This document shows, piece by piece, positions 57,310-64,000 of a DNA stretch of 64,000 nt; the first letter of the stretch is position 1; each line of letters opens with the position of its first letter. The notes beneath the pieces were generated by a model. It had not been told where the DNA came from. It did not search any database and saw only the letters and a list, made by a program, of their open reading frames with translations. Both the position numbers and the translations under genes were made by a program. This DNA comes from Flavobacteriales bacterium (GTDB lineage Bacteria; Bacteroidota; Bacteroidia; Flavobacteriales_D; Sanyastnellaceae), in the NCBI GenBank assembly GCA_016722445.1, contig JADKIZ010000010.1:1-64000 (forward strand), given 5' to 3'.

Positions 57310-58689
57310 ATGAGTATTTTGAAAATATTCCTTTTAGAAGACGAAGCCTTCACATCCGAACTTCTTAAACACCATCTCGAACTAAATCCTGATAATGAAG
57401 TGACACTGTTCAATCATGGAAAGGACCTGTTAAATTCATTACTCAAAAAACCAGACCTAATTCTATTGGATTACAATTTGGATGGCGAAAATGGCGGCAT
57501 CATTCTCAAAAAAATACTCGAAAGAATTCCGGATGTTCCGGTGGTCATGATATCCGGGCAGGAAGATATTGCCATAGCTGTTGGTTTACTGAAAGACGGT
57601 GCGCATGATTACATTGTCAAAGACGAGAACATGAGAGATCGGATTTGGGCCATTTCAAATCGTATTCGAAACCAAGATCAATTGAAACAGCAGGTGGTGC
57701 GATTACAAAGCGAAGTAGAAATAAAGTTCGCATTCTCCTCCTCTATACTTGGTGAAAGCAAATCATTAAGAAACATTTACCCCATGGTTGAAAAGGCTTG
57801 CCAATCAACCATTGTTGTATCAATATCAGGTGAAACTGGAACTGATAAAGAAGTATTGGCAAAAACGATTCATTTTAATTCCTCGAGAAAGAATAAACCC
57901 TTTGTTGCGATCAATATGGCTGCTATTCCAAAAGAACTTTTGGAATCAGAACTCTTTGGTCATGAAAAAGGCTCTTTTACCGGTGCAAACGAAAAACGAA
58001 TTGGTAAATTTGAAGAAGCCAATGGAGGAACAATTTTCCTTGATGAGATTGGTGAATTGGAACTTGCTCTTCAAGCTAAGCTCCTGCGCGTGTTACAAGA
58101 ACAACAAATAACGCGTATAGGTGGCAACAAGGTCATTCAAATTGACGCACGCATAATCATAGCTACACACAAAAATCTCTTTGAAGAAGTAAATAAAGGC
58201 AACTTTCGAGAAGACTTATACTACCGATTGTTAGGAATTACGATTGATTTGCCTCCGCTACGCGAAAGAGGAAATGATATCGCCTTACTGGCCCAACATT
58301 TCGTTTTAGAATATTGCAATAAACACAACATCAGTCCGAAAAAAATCTGTCCGGATGCCATGAGTAAACTCTATGCTCATTCTTTCCCTGGAAACATCCG
58401 TGAATTAAAGTCCATCATCGAATTAGCTGTCGTACTGAGTGATGGGGACCAAATACTTCCGGAACATCTTCAAATTAAAAATGGAAAATTCTTTGAAGAA
58501 CTTCTCACAAAAAACCTGACTTTAAGAGACTACAACGAAGCGATCATCAAACATTACATGAAGCTTTATCATAATCGGGTAAGACAGGTAGCTGATAAAC
58601 TAAATATAGGAAAAAGCACAATCTATCGATTGCTCGGTGAAGCTGAACCAAATAGCATTGAAGACGCCACCAATAATCTTTTAGCATAA
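57310..58689 (+). CDS. NtrC-family sigma-54-dependent response regulator
   Basis: 459 residues. The receiver domain (1-118) has the acidic pair Glu10-Asp11, phosphoacceptor Asp54 (ILLDYNLDG) and Lys in YIVKDE. The AAA+ domain (about 145-385) has a Walker A GETGTDKE at 174-181, in which the usual second-last Gly is Asp179, the sigma-54 contact loop GSFTGA at 221-226, Walker B GGTIFLDEIGEL and arginine finger region LYYRLLGITIDLPPLRERG. A Fis-type helix-turn-helix ends the protein (VRQVADKLNIGKSTIYRLLGEA). It lies between the first pilin gene and the chaperone gene. The likely targets are the palindromes and promoters of the two pilin copies. No partner sensor kinase is in the window. Confidence 0.93.
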   Translation: MSILKIFLLEDEAFTSELLKHHLELNPDNEVTLFNHGKDLLNSLLKKPDLILLDYNLDGENGGIILKKILERIPDVPVVMISGQEDIAIAVGLLKDGAHDYIVKDENMRDRIWAISNRIRNQDQLKQQVVRLQSEVEIKFAFSSSILGESKSLRNIYPMVEKACQSTIVVSISGETGTDKEVLAKTIHFNSSRKNKPFVAINMAAIPKELLESELFGHEKGSFTGANEKRIGKFEEANGGTIFLDEIGELELALQAKLLRVLQEQQITRIGGNKVIQIDARIIIATHKNLFEEVNKGNFREDLYYRLLGITIDLPPLRERGNDIALLAQHFVLEYCNKHNISPKKICPDAMSKLYAHSFPGNIRELKSIIELAVVLSDGDQILPEHLQIKNGKFFEELLTKNLTLRDYNEAIIKHYMKLYHNRVRQVADKLNIGKSTIYRLLGEAEPNSIEDATNNLLA

Positions 58690-58708
58690 AAAACAATCTA
58701 CTCATCAA

Positions 58709-59512
58709 ATGAAAAATTTTATTATTATAATCATATTTTGCTTCCCATTTATTGGACGCACACAAAGTGATATATTAATCACGCCCTTCCGCGTTGTATT
58801 TGAAAATGGGAAATCAATAGAAGAATTATCTGTCGCGAACACCGGTTCGGATACCGCACGTTACACCATCAGTTTTGTACAATACAAAATGAATGAAGAC
58901 GGACAGCTACAGCAAATTCAGACACCGGAGAATGGTCAAATGTTCGCCGATCGTTTCTTAAAAGTATTTCCTAAATCCGTGGTGCTAGCCCCCAAGGAAG
59001 CCCAGATCGTCAGACTTCAGTCAAAAATACCATCTGACGCAACACCTGGCGAATACCGATCTCATTTGTATTTCCGTTCCGCTGGTGAACAGAAAGCCAT
59101 TGGATTTGAAGCAGAAGGAGCAGACGGACTCGGAATACAACTCATTCCAATTTACGGTATAACCATTCCGATAATTGTTCGTGTGGGTGCTTCTGAGGTG
59201 AAGACTTCAATTACGGATATGACAGTAGAACAAGGCGAAAATCCCGCCGTAAATTTCGCAATCAACCGAAATGGATTATACTCCGTGTACGGCGATCTTG
59301 AATTATTTCATATTGACATAACTGGAAAAGAAACCATGGTTGGTCTTGTTCGAGGCGTTGCGGTTTATCCACCATTGGATAAAAGGCATGTGAAAATACC
59401 GTTTAATAAAGCAACAGGAATTCCAACATCGGGAAAACTTCGGTTGGTTTATACAGCCACAATCAATGGTAAGAAGCAGATCCTTGCCACTGAAGATTTA
59501 CTATTAAAATAG
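58709..59512 (+). CDS. PapD-like periplasmic pilus chaperone
   Basis: 267 residues with a signal peptide (MKNFIIIIIFCFPFIGRTQS). Two Ig-like domains in the pattern of usher-pathway chaperones follow: ITPFRVVFENGKSIEELSVANTGSDTARYTISF, FLKVFPKSVVLAPKEAQIVRLQSKIPSDATPGEYRSHLYFRS, then IIVRVGASEVKTSITDMTVEQG and a last strand KLRLVYTATINGKKQ. The middle pattern (F..FP..V.L.P...Q.VR) is the classic G1/F1 chaperone signature. It would bind DUF4402 subunits in the periplasm and carry them to the usher-like protein. It overlaps no neighbour but is 6 bases from the next gene. Confidence 0.85.
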   Translation: MKNFIIIIIFCFPFIGRTQSDILITPFRVVFENGKSIEELSVANTGSDTARYTISFVQYKMNEDGQLQQIQTPENGQMFADRFLKVFPKSVVLAPKEAQIVRLQSKIPSDATPGEYRSHLYFRSAGEQKAIGFEAEGADGLGIQLIPIYGITIPIIVRVGASEVKTSITDMTVEQGENPAVNFAINRNGLYSVYGDLELFHIDITGKETMVGLVRGVAVYPPLDKRHVKIPFNKATGIPTSGKLRLVYTATINGKKQILATEDLLLK

Positions 59513-59518
59513 TTTCAA

Positions 59519-60085
59519 ATGCGTTGTATCGCAACGTTATGCTTGATTTTATTATTTGTTTTTACTGCAACGAAAGGAGCAGTTGGACAAGAAAATAAAT
59601 CTGATGAATTCCAAGATGTCACTCCTACGATGAAAAGTGACCAAAGGGATGGATCTCTGCATCACTCTTCTTTTTATGGTGTGGATGTAATCACCCTTAG
59701 AAGTCCTTCATTCGGGAGTTTCTACTGTGGAGTAGGTGGCGGTAAAATTATTGTTCATCAAGATGGCACCAGAACAGCCGAAGGTGATGTTATTCTCATG
59801 AATTCTGGTGGAGCCGTAGCACCCGCATTATTTGAGGTAAGATGCGAACCATTTATGATGTTGCAACTCTTCAGCGATCAATACTTTACTCTTCATGGAG
59901 AAGACGGACAAGAATTAAGAGCCAAAATAATTTCAACCGATCCCTCCTTCCCTTTAGTAGCTCCCGGAAATTCTAAACAAGGAATTACAGTTGCGGCAAG
60001 CGTTTGTCTCGAAATAAACTCAGGGCAAACTCTTTCACCAGGGAATTACAATGGAATCTTTCAATTGAACTGGATTACCGAATAA
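59519..60085 (+). CDS. DUF4402-like minor fibre subunit
   Basis: 188 residues, signal peptide ending near TATKGAVGQEN, then a beta-rich domain related to DUF4402: VITLRSPSFGSFYCGVGGGKIIVHQDGTRTAEGDVIL, FEVRCEPFMMLQLFSDQYFTL, GITVAASVCLEINSGQTLSPGNYNGIFQLNWITE. It differs from the twin pilins and contains cysteines, which fits a tip or anchor subunit. It sits between chaperone and usher genes in one operon. Confidence 0.75.
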   Translation: MRCIATLCLILLFVFTATKGAVGQENKSDEFQDVTPTMKSDQRDGSLHHSSFYGVDVITLRSPSFGSFYCGVGGGKIIVHQDGTRTAEGDVILMNSGGAVAPALFEVRCEPFMMLQLFSDQYFTLHGEDGQELRAKIISTDPSFPLVAPGNSKQGITVAASVCLEINSGQTLSPGNYNGIFQLNWITE

Positions 60086-60103
60086 ACCAAGAACACCAGT
60101 GTT

Positions 60104-62692
60104 GTGAAAAATTCAATCCAGCATACAGTGCTAAAAGCGATAAAAATTGCTTTTACGATATGTTGGATGATCGTGGTTACATCCTTTTCCATGCGGGCTC
60201 AAGAAACTTCAGAAAAATTTCCAGTAGAATATGATGAGTTCCCAGTTTACTTAAGTGTCGAAAATTTGGGGTATTACGAAATAGATGCCATATATGCTGC
60301 CGAAAAATTGTACTTGCCTTGTATCAAATTCTTCAGCATATTAAGCATTTACACCGAAGCCTCGCCGCAACTCGATTCCATTTCGGGTTATATGGCCGAC
60401 AAGGCAAAATCATACAAGCTCAATTTTATTTCCAATGATCTCACCTATCTTGACAAGCATGTTCACATCACACCAGCGCAATATCTAATTTCATTTGACG
60501 ATGTGTACATTTCCGCAGACATTTATAAGAATCTCTTTGGTTTTAGCTTGAGTTTAGATTTCAGATCACTTTTGGTCCGATTGCAATCGGATTCAGAATT
60601 ACCGATTGTCAAAATTCTGAAGCAACAAAAACTTCGTGACAATTTAAAGAGTTTGCGCGGTGAAACTAAAATTGACACTACAATTCAACGCCAATTTCAC
60701 GTTTATCGCGGAGCAATTCTAGATTGGAATGTGCGATTGTCACAAAGCAATCAATCGCCGTACACGGCACAATTGCGAACCACGTTTGGTATGGAACTAT
60801 TTGGTGGCGAATTGGTCATGCGTTCATCAATTTCCAACCAGAATAAAAACTCTCTCAAAAACCAAAGTTTTCGATGGAAATATGTGAACAACCAATCTTC
60901 ATTGTTGCGACAAGCGAATTTTGGATTTATTGGTGTTCCTCTCAATTCTCAAGTTACCGTACCGTTGTTTGGTGCCGGAATTTCCAATACTCCAGTAGGA
61001 TTTCGATCTAGTTATGGAACGATCATGTTGCAGCGGAAAACTCAACCCGGATGGGAAGTCGAAGTATTCGTCAACAATGTACTGGTCGGATATACTACAG
61101 CGGATGCCAATGGTGATGTGCAACTAGAAATTCCATTGATGTATGGAAACACTGAAATACAAATTAGATATTATGGGCCATGGGGAGAAGAAGAAATTGA
61201 AGAACAATCCATCGCAATACCTTTTCTATTCGTGCCTCAGGGAAAATTGGAATACCAAGCATTTTACGGTGTTACTGCAGACACACTACACCACCAATTT
61301 TCTTACGCCCGACTGGCCTATGGATTAAATAGAAGGGTAACCCTATTTGCAGGTCATGAATTTTTCGATAGGAATACCACCAATCGCACCATGCCATTTG
61401 CGGCAGCCTCTATAGTCCTGACCGAAGGCCTATTGATGAATTACCAATATGTCTCAAACGCATATCAAACCACCTCAATGATTTGGAGATCCCAGTTCGG
61501 ACTTTTTATTGAAGGAAAAGGTAAATGGTATGACAAAAATCAAGATGCAGAACTGAACAATAATGTGACTGAGTATATCGGAAGTTTCAATATGCCCTTT
61601 TCAATTGGTAAAACGCGTTGGCTCACACGTGGTCAGCTTCGCCAAATCGAACTGCCGACAAGTACAAATAAATTTGTTGAAGCAGTTGCTTCTACATTTT
61701 ATAAAAGGCTGAATGCCGGACTAACATTTGGAGGAAACCTATCCAATAGCGCGCAGAAATACACTGCACTAAATTCTTCTTTGCAATTGCCAAGACAGTG
61801 GCTAATACAAGCCGGTGCACAATACACATTGAACAATCAGAACTTTTCCAATTTAAGAATCTTAATGCAAAAAAGATTCAAAAAAAGAATTGTCGCCAAC
61901 TTAAATTTCAACGGTCTTGAAAATATAAAAACAGCCAGTTTCGGTTTGAACATATTCATTGATCTGGGATGGATGGGCGTATCCTCTGAAGTCAATCACT
62001 CCCAAGATACTTGGAAGAGTAGTCAAAATTTTAGCAGTAGTACGCTATTTGGAAAAGCACCGAATAAATTTCAAACGAATACACGGTCAACTATGGGAAG
62101 AGGAGCCGTAGACGCCGCATTGTACCTTGACATCAATCACAACAATGAGAAAGATGTTGGAGAGCCTCTGGTTAAAGGTGTTTCCATAAAAATGAGTCGT
62201 GGTGTAGAAGCTAAAATTGACAATGACAGTATTTACAGATTCGTCGCACTAGAACCATATACACGTCATCTACTCAATGTTTCGGAATCGGGACTTGAAC
62301 AAATATCATGGCGACTTCCGTTTAAAACGATTGGCGTATATGCCGATCCGAACAGCGTGAAAAGAATATTCATTCCCGTGTTGCCTATGGGTGAGATAGA
62401 AGGTCAGGTTACCAAACACCTAGAGAATGGAGGAAATGCACCAGCAGCCAGAATCCCAATCGTTATCGAAGACAGCTCAGGCAAATTGGTTACTCGTGTT
62501 TCATCCGATGCGGACGGATATTATAATTATACAGAACTTAAACCGGGGACTTATTGCATTTATGCAGATACCGATGCATTGACACGCGCAGGTTTCCATT
62601 CTGAAGTCATGCATGAGGTAATCATTTCGCCATCTGCTGTTGGTGATTTCCACCAAGGAATTGATTTCGTAATTTCCAAGAATTCCGAGTAA
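60104..62692 (+). CDS. Usher-like outer-membrane beta barrel of a DUF4402 chaperone-usher-type system
   Basis: 862 residues from a GTG start at 60104, with a signal peptide ending near SMRAQETS. The N-terminal part resembles a usher entry domain. Residues near 310-345 (QRKTQPGWEVEVFVNNVLVG) and the following (EIQIRYYGPWGEEE) match the plug/strand motif of usher-type barrels. The rest is a long series of amphipathic strands (VTLFAGHEFFDRN, WRSQFGLFIEGKG, LQAGAQYTLNN type). The C-terminus adds SdrD-like and carboxypeptidase-regulatory-like domains (ALYLDINHNNEKDVGEPLVKG, GYYNYTELKPGTYCIY). It would secrete and assemble the subunits. Family membership is inferred from motifs and context. Confidence 0.65.
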   Translation: MKNSIQHTVLKAIKIAFTICWMIVVTSFSMRAQETSEKFPVEYDEFPVYLSVENLGYYEIDAIYAAEKLYLPCIKFFSILSIYTEASPQLDSISGYMADKAKSYKLNFISNDLTYLDKHVHITPAQYLISFDDVYISADIYKNLFGFSLSLDFRSLLVRLQSDSELPIVKILKQQKLRDNLKSLRGETKIDTTIQRQFHVYRGAILDWNVRLSQSNQSPYTAQLRTTFGMELFGGELVMRSSISNQNKNSLKNQSFRWKYVNNQSSLLRQANFGFIGVPLNSQVTVPLFGAGISNTPVGFRSSYGTIMLQRKTQPGWEVEVFVNNVLVGYTTADANGDVQLEIPLMYGNTEIQIRYYGPWGEEEIEEQSIAIPFLFVPQGKLEYQAFYGVTADTLHHQFSYARLAYGLNRRVTLFAGHEFFDRNTTNRTMPFAAASIVLTEGLLMNYQYVSNAYQTTSMIWRSQFGLFIEGKGKWYDKNQDAELNNNVTEYIGSFNMPFSIGKTRWLTRGQLRQIELPTSTNKFVEAVASTFYKRLNAGLTFGGNLSNSAQKYTALNSSLQLPRQWLIQAGAQYTLNNQNFSNLRILMQKRFKKRIVANLNFNGLENIKTASFGLNIFIDLGWMGVSSEVNHSQDTWKSSQNFSSSTLFGKAPNKFQTNTRSTMGRGAVDAALYLDINHNNEKDVGEPLVKGVSIKMSRGVEAKIDNDSIYRFVALEPYTRHLLNVSESGLEQISWRLPFKTIGVYADPNSVKRIFIPVLPMGEIEGQVTKHLENGGNAPAARIPIVIEDSSGKLVTRVSSDADGYYNYTELKPGTYCIYADTDALTRAGFHSEVMHEVIISPSAVGDFHQGIDFVISKNSE

Positions 62693-62927
62693 TTCAGTTT
62701 AAGGCAATCCTGATGTCAAAGTAGGTTGCCCTTTCATGAAGTGATGACTTTCTTCCGTACTGTTCAACTATTTATTTAAAAGATCTGTGTGCTTTATGCT
62801 ACGCAATGCAAAATCTAAGACAGTCGTGTTTTAGAATCAATGAATTTGCAGCGATGGTTACCATGTGCCATAACGCGGATTGTGATCAAATTCAAAATCC
62901 GAACATGGTTTCATTTTGAAAAAATGA
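62693..62927. other. Intergenic between usher-like gene and pilin copy 2 promoter region
   Basis: No gene. From about 62878 the sequence aligns with the region upstream of pilin copy 1. No terminator with a strong T-tract is evident. Confidence 0.5.
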
Positions 62928-62942
62928 GTCCCACCGTGGGAC
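62928..62942. promoter_or_regulatory. 15-bp palindrome upstream of pilin copy 2 (activator or enhancer site candidate)
   Basis: GTCCCACCGTGGGAC, arms GTCCCAC / GTGGGAC around a central C. Relative to copy 1 the innermost arm pair changes from A/T to C/G on both sides, so symmetry is preserved by paired substitutions. Confidence 0.65.
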
Positions 62943-63022
62943 AAAATCAAATTGGCACGCACACCCATACAAACTCTAAAACCCTTGATTTACCTAGCCT
63001 TTAGCAATATGTACCATCGCTT

Positions 63023-63039
63023 TGGCACATCGATTGGCA
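63023..63039 (+). promoter_or_regulatory. Candidate sigma-54 (-24/-12) promoter of pilin copy 2
   Basis: TGGCACATCGATTGGCA, identical to the element at 56584. The leader from about 62967 to the ATG is unchanged between the two copies, so conservation extends through promoter and UTR. Confidence 0.5.
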
Positions 63040-63098
63040 ATAGCGGATCACACAAACAAACAAACAAAAATTTATTCATCAATTAAAAACAAAACAAA

Positions 63099-63608
63099 AT
63101 GAAAAAGTTTATCGTTCTTTCTGTTGCACTTGTTATGACTGTAGGTGCTTTCGCTCAAGGTAACCCAACAGCTTCTGCTACTGCTACCGCTTCTGCTAAC
63201 ATCATCCAGCCTTTGCAAATCGCTAAAACTGCTGATCTTGCTTTCGGTAACATCGCTTCTGGTACTGCTGATGGTACTGTAGTGATCGCAGTTGATGGAG
63301 CTCGTACTTCAACTGGTGGTGTAACTTTGATCGAAGCTGGTAACGTTAGCAATGCTGCTTCATTCGATGTAACCGGTTTGGCTGATGCTTCTTTCACCAT
63401 CGAAGTTCCAACTTCTATCGTGATCGAAACAGCTGGTGGTGCTGACCAAATGACTGTAGACAACTTCGTTTCTAGCCTTGGTGCTGATTCAGTTCTCGAC
63501 GTTAACGGTGAAGCTACTTTGGAAGTTGGTGCTACTTTGAACGTTTCTGCTCAGCAAGCTGCTGGTCTTTACAGCGGAAGCTTCGATGTGATCGTTGCCT
63601 ACAACTAA
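63099..63608 (+). CDS. DUF4402-family pilin-like surface subunit, copy 2
   Basis: 169 residues, identical in sequence to the product of 56660-57169. About ten nucleotide differences were counted by eye (for example GTA AGT AAC to GTT AGC AAT, TAT to TAC in the last codons), and all are silent. It has its own promoter region, palindrome and UUCG terminator, so it is a separate transcription unit with the same expected control. Confidence 0.87.
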   Translation: MKKFIVLSVALVMTVGAFAQGNPTASATATASANIIQPLQIAKTADLAFGNIASGTADGTVVIAVDGARTSTGGVTLIEAGNVSNAASFDVTGLADASFTIEVPTSIVIETAGGADQMTVDNFVSSLGADSVLDVNGEATLEVGATLNVSAQQAAGLYSGSFDVIVAYN

Positions 63609-63635
63609 GAGTTGATTTTATCACTTGTCATCAAT

Positions 63636-63670
63636 AGAAGGGCTTCGGCCCTTCTTTTTTTTTGGATTGA
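63636..63670 (+). terminator. Terminator of pilin copy 2
   Basis: AGAAGGGC / GCCCTTCT with UUCG loop followed by T9. Confidence 0.92.
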
Positions 63671-63734
63671 ATTCATTTTTGGATTGAAGTGGTGTTCATG
63701 AACATCAAAATAATGAATGTGATAATGTGTGTTG

Positions 63735-64000
63735 GTTTGAAATGATCAATCATTATATCACCCCTTCGGGGTTTACAAGGGATTTGGGCTGTCTCACATT
63801 AGGCTATAATCATTTCACCCCTTCGGGGTTGTGGATGATGTGTGGTTGCGATGATGGGCGAAAAATATTTCAGCCCATCATTGAAGCCAAAAAAGGCCGC
63901 AAAGGAATAGCACGCAAAGACCGCAAAGGAATCCGCACAAACCCCGAAGGGGTGAAATGATTATAGCAAAATAGAGAATGCAATGATGCAGAATCAACCC
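63735..64000. repeat. CCCCTTCGGGG repeat cluster, right flank of the fibre locus (runs off the window)
   Basis: Near-identical to 55945-56190: the same order of TGAAATGATCAATCAT, CACCCCTTCGGGGTTTACAA, CTCACATTAGGCTATAA, hairpin, TGTGTGGTTG, GGCCGC, CGCACAAACCCCGAAGGGG, with a small extra GCACGCAAAGACCGCAAAGG insertion. Same orientation as the left copy. The 77-codon frame across it is not a gene. Confidence 0.85.

Noticed and set aside
63727..63960. 77-codon frame across the right repeat cluster
   Set aside because: It is the translation of the CCCCTTCGGGG repeat; the same frame type occurs in the left copy and has no coding character.

Overview
The window reads as a chromosomal segment of a Bacteroidota bacterium. 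Supporting signs are a type IX secretion (Por) sorting domain on the protein at 22827-25184, a Bacteroidota-style tyrosine integrase, a head-GIN lipoprotein, A-rich gene leaders, and the families DUF4173, YfhO and DUF4402. Housekeeping genes present are der, tatD, dnaN, dnaA, dnaB, hemJ, metK, metH and metF. No rRNA or intact tRNA was found.

Layout. 1-6.4 kb is the end of an integrative element: a translationally coupled operon (glycosyltransferase/radical-SAM fusion, histidine phosphatase, O-methyltransferase, WG-repeat-like protein), then a tyrosine integrase, then a tRNA 3'-end remnant (6351-6373) that looks like the right attachment site. 6.6-21 kb is core genome (der, asparaginase, GNAT, tatD, GT9, thioesterases, hemJ, dnaN, dnaA, lipid A deacylase-like). 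21-36 kb carries secreted proteins, dnaB, envelope proteins and metK. 36-43.4 kb carries a YfhO-family protein, then a SAM riboswitch controlling metH and metF. 43.4-49.3 kb holds a di-haem peroxidase, glycosyltransferases and an inositol-phosphatase family enzyme. 49.6-55.4 kb is an operon of large unrecognised proteins ending in a protein with a deaminase-like C-terminus, a toxin candidate. 56.4-63.7 kb is a chaperone-usher-like surface fibre locus: two identical DUF4402 pilin-like proteins flank a sigma-54 response regulator, a PapD-like chaperone, a second DUF4402-like subunit and a large usher-like barrel.

Two further themes run through the window. Intergenic regions carry dispersed repeats: 7-bp-period arrays (AATTCAT and TAATACC types) joined to a conserved core, and a CCCCTTCGGGG hairpin family that flanks the fibre locus. 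Several genes are interrupted: the GT/radical SAM fusion, the O-methyltransferase, asparaginase, a GT4, metH, a membrane protein and the toxin candidate by frameshifts, and metK by one in-frame stop. Many of the lesions sit at short homopolymers and look like sequencing or assembly indels. The metK stop and the metH deletion do not fit that explanation.

The two best candidates for undescribed biology are the DUF4402 fibre locus, whose two pilin promoters carry a covarying palindrome, and the unknown operon at 49.6-55.4 kb.
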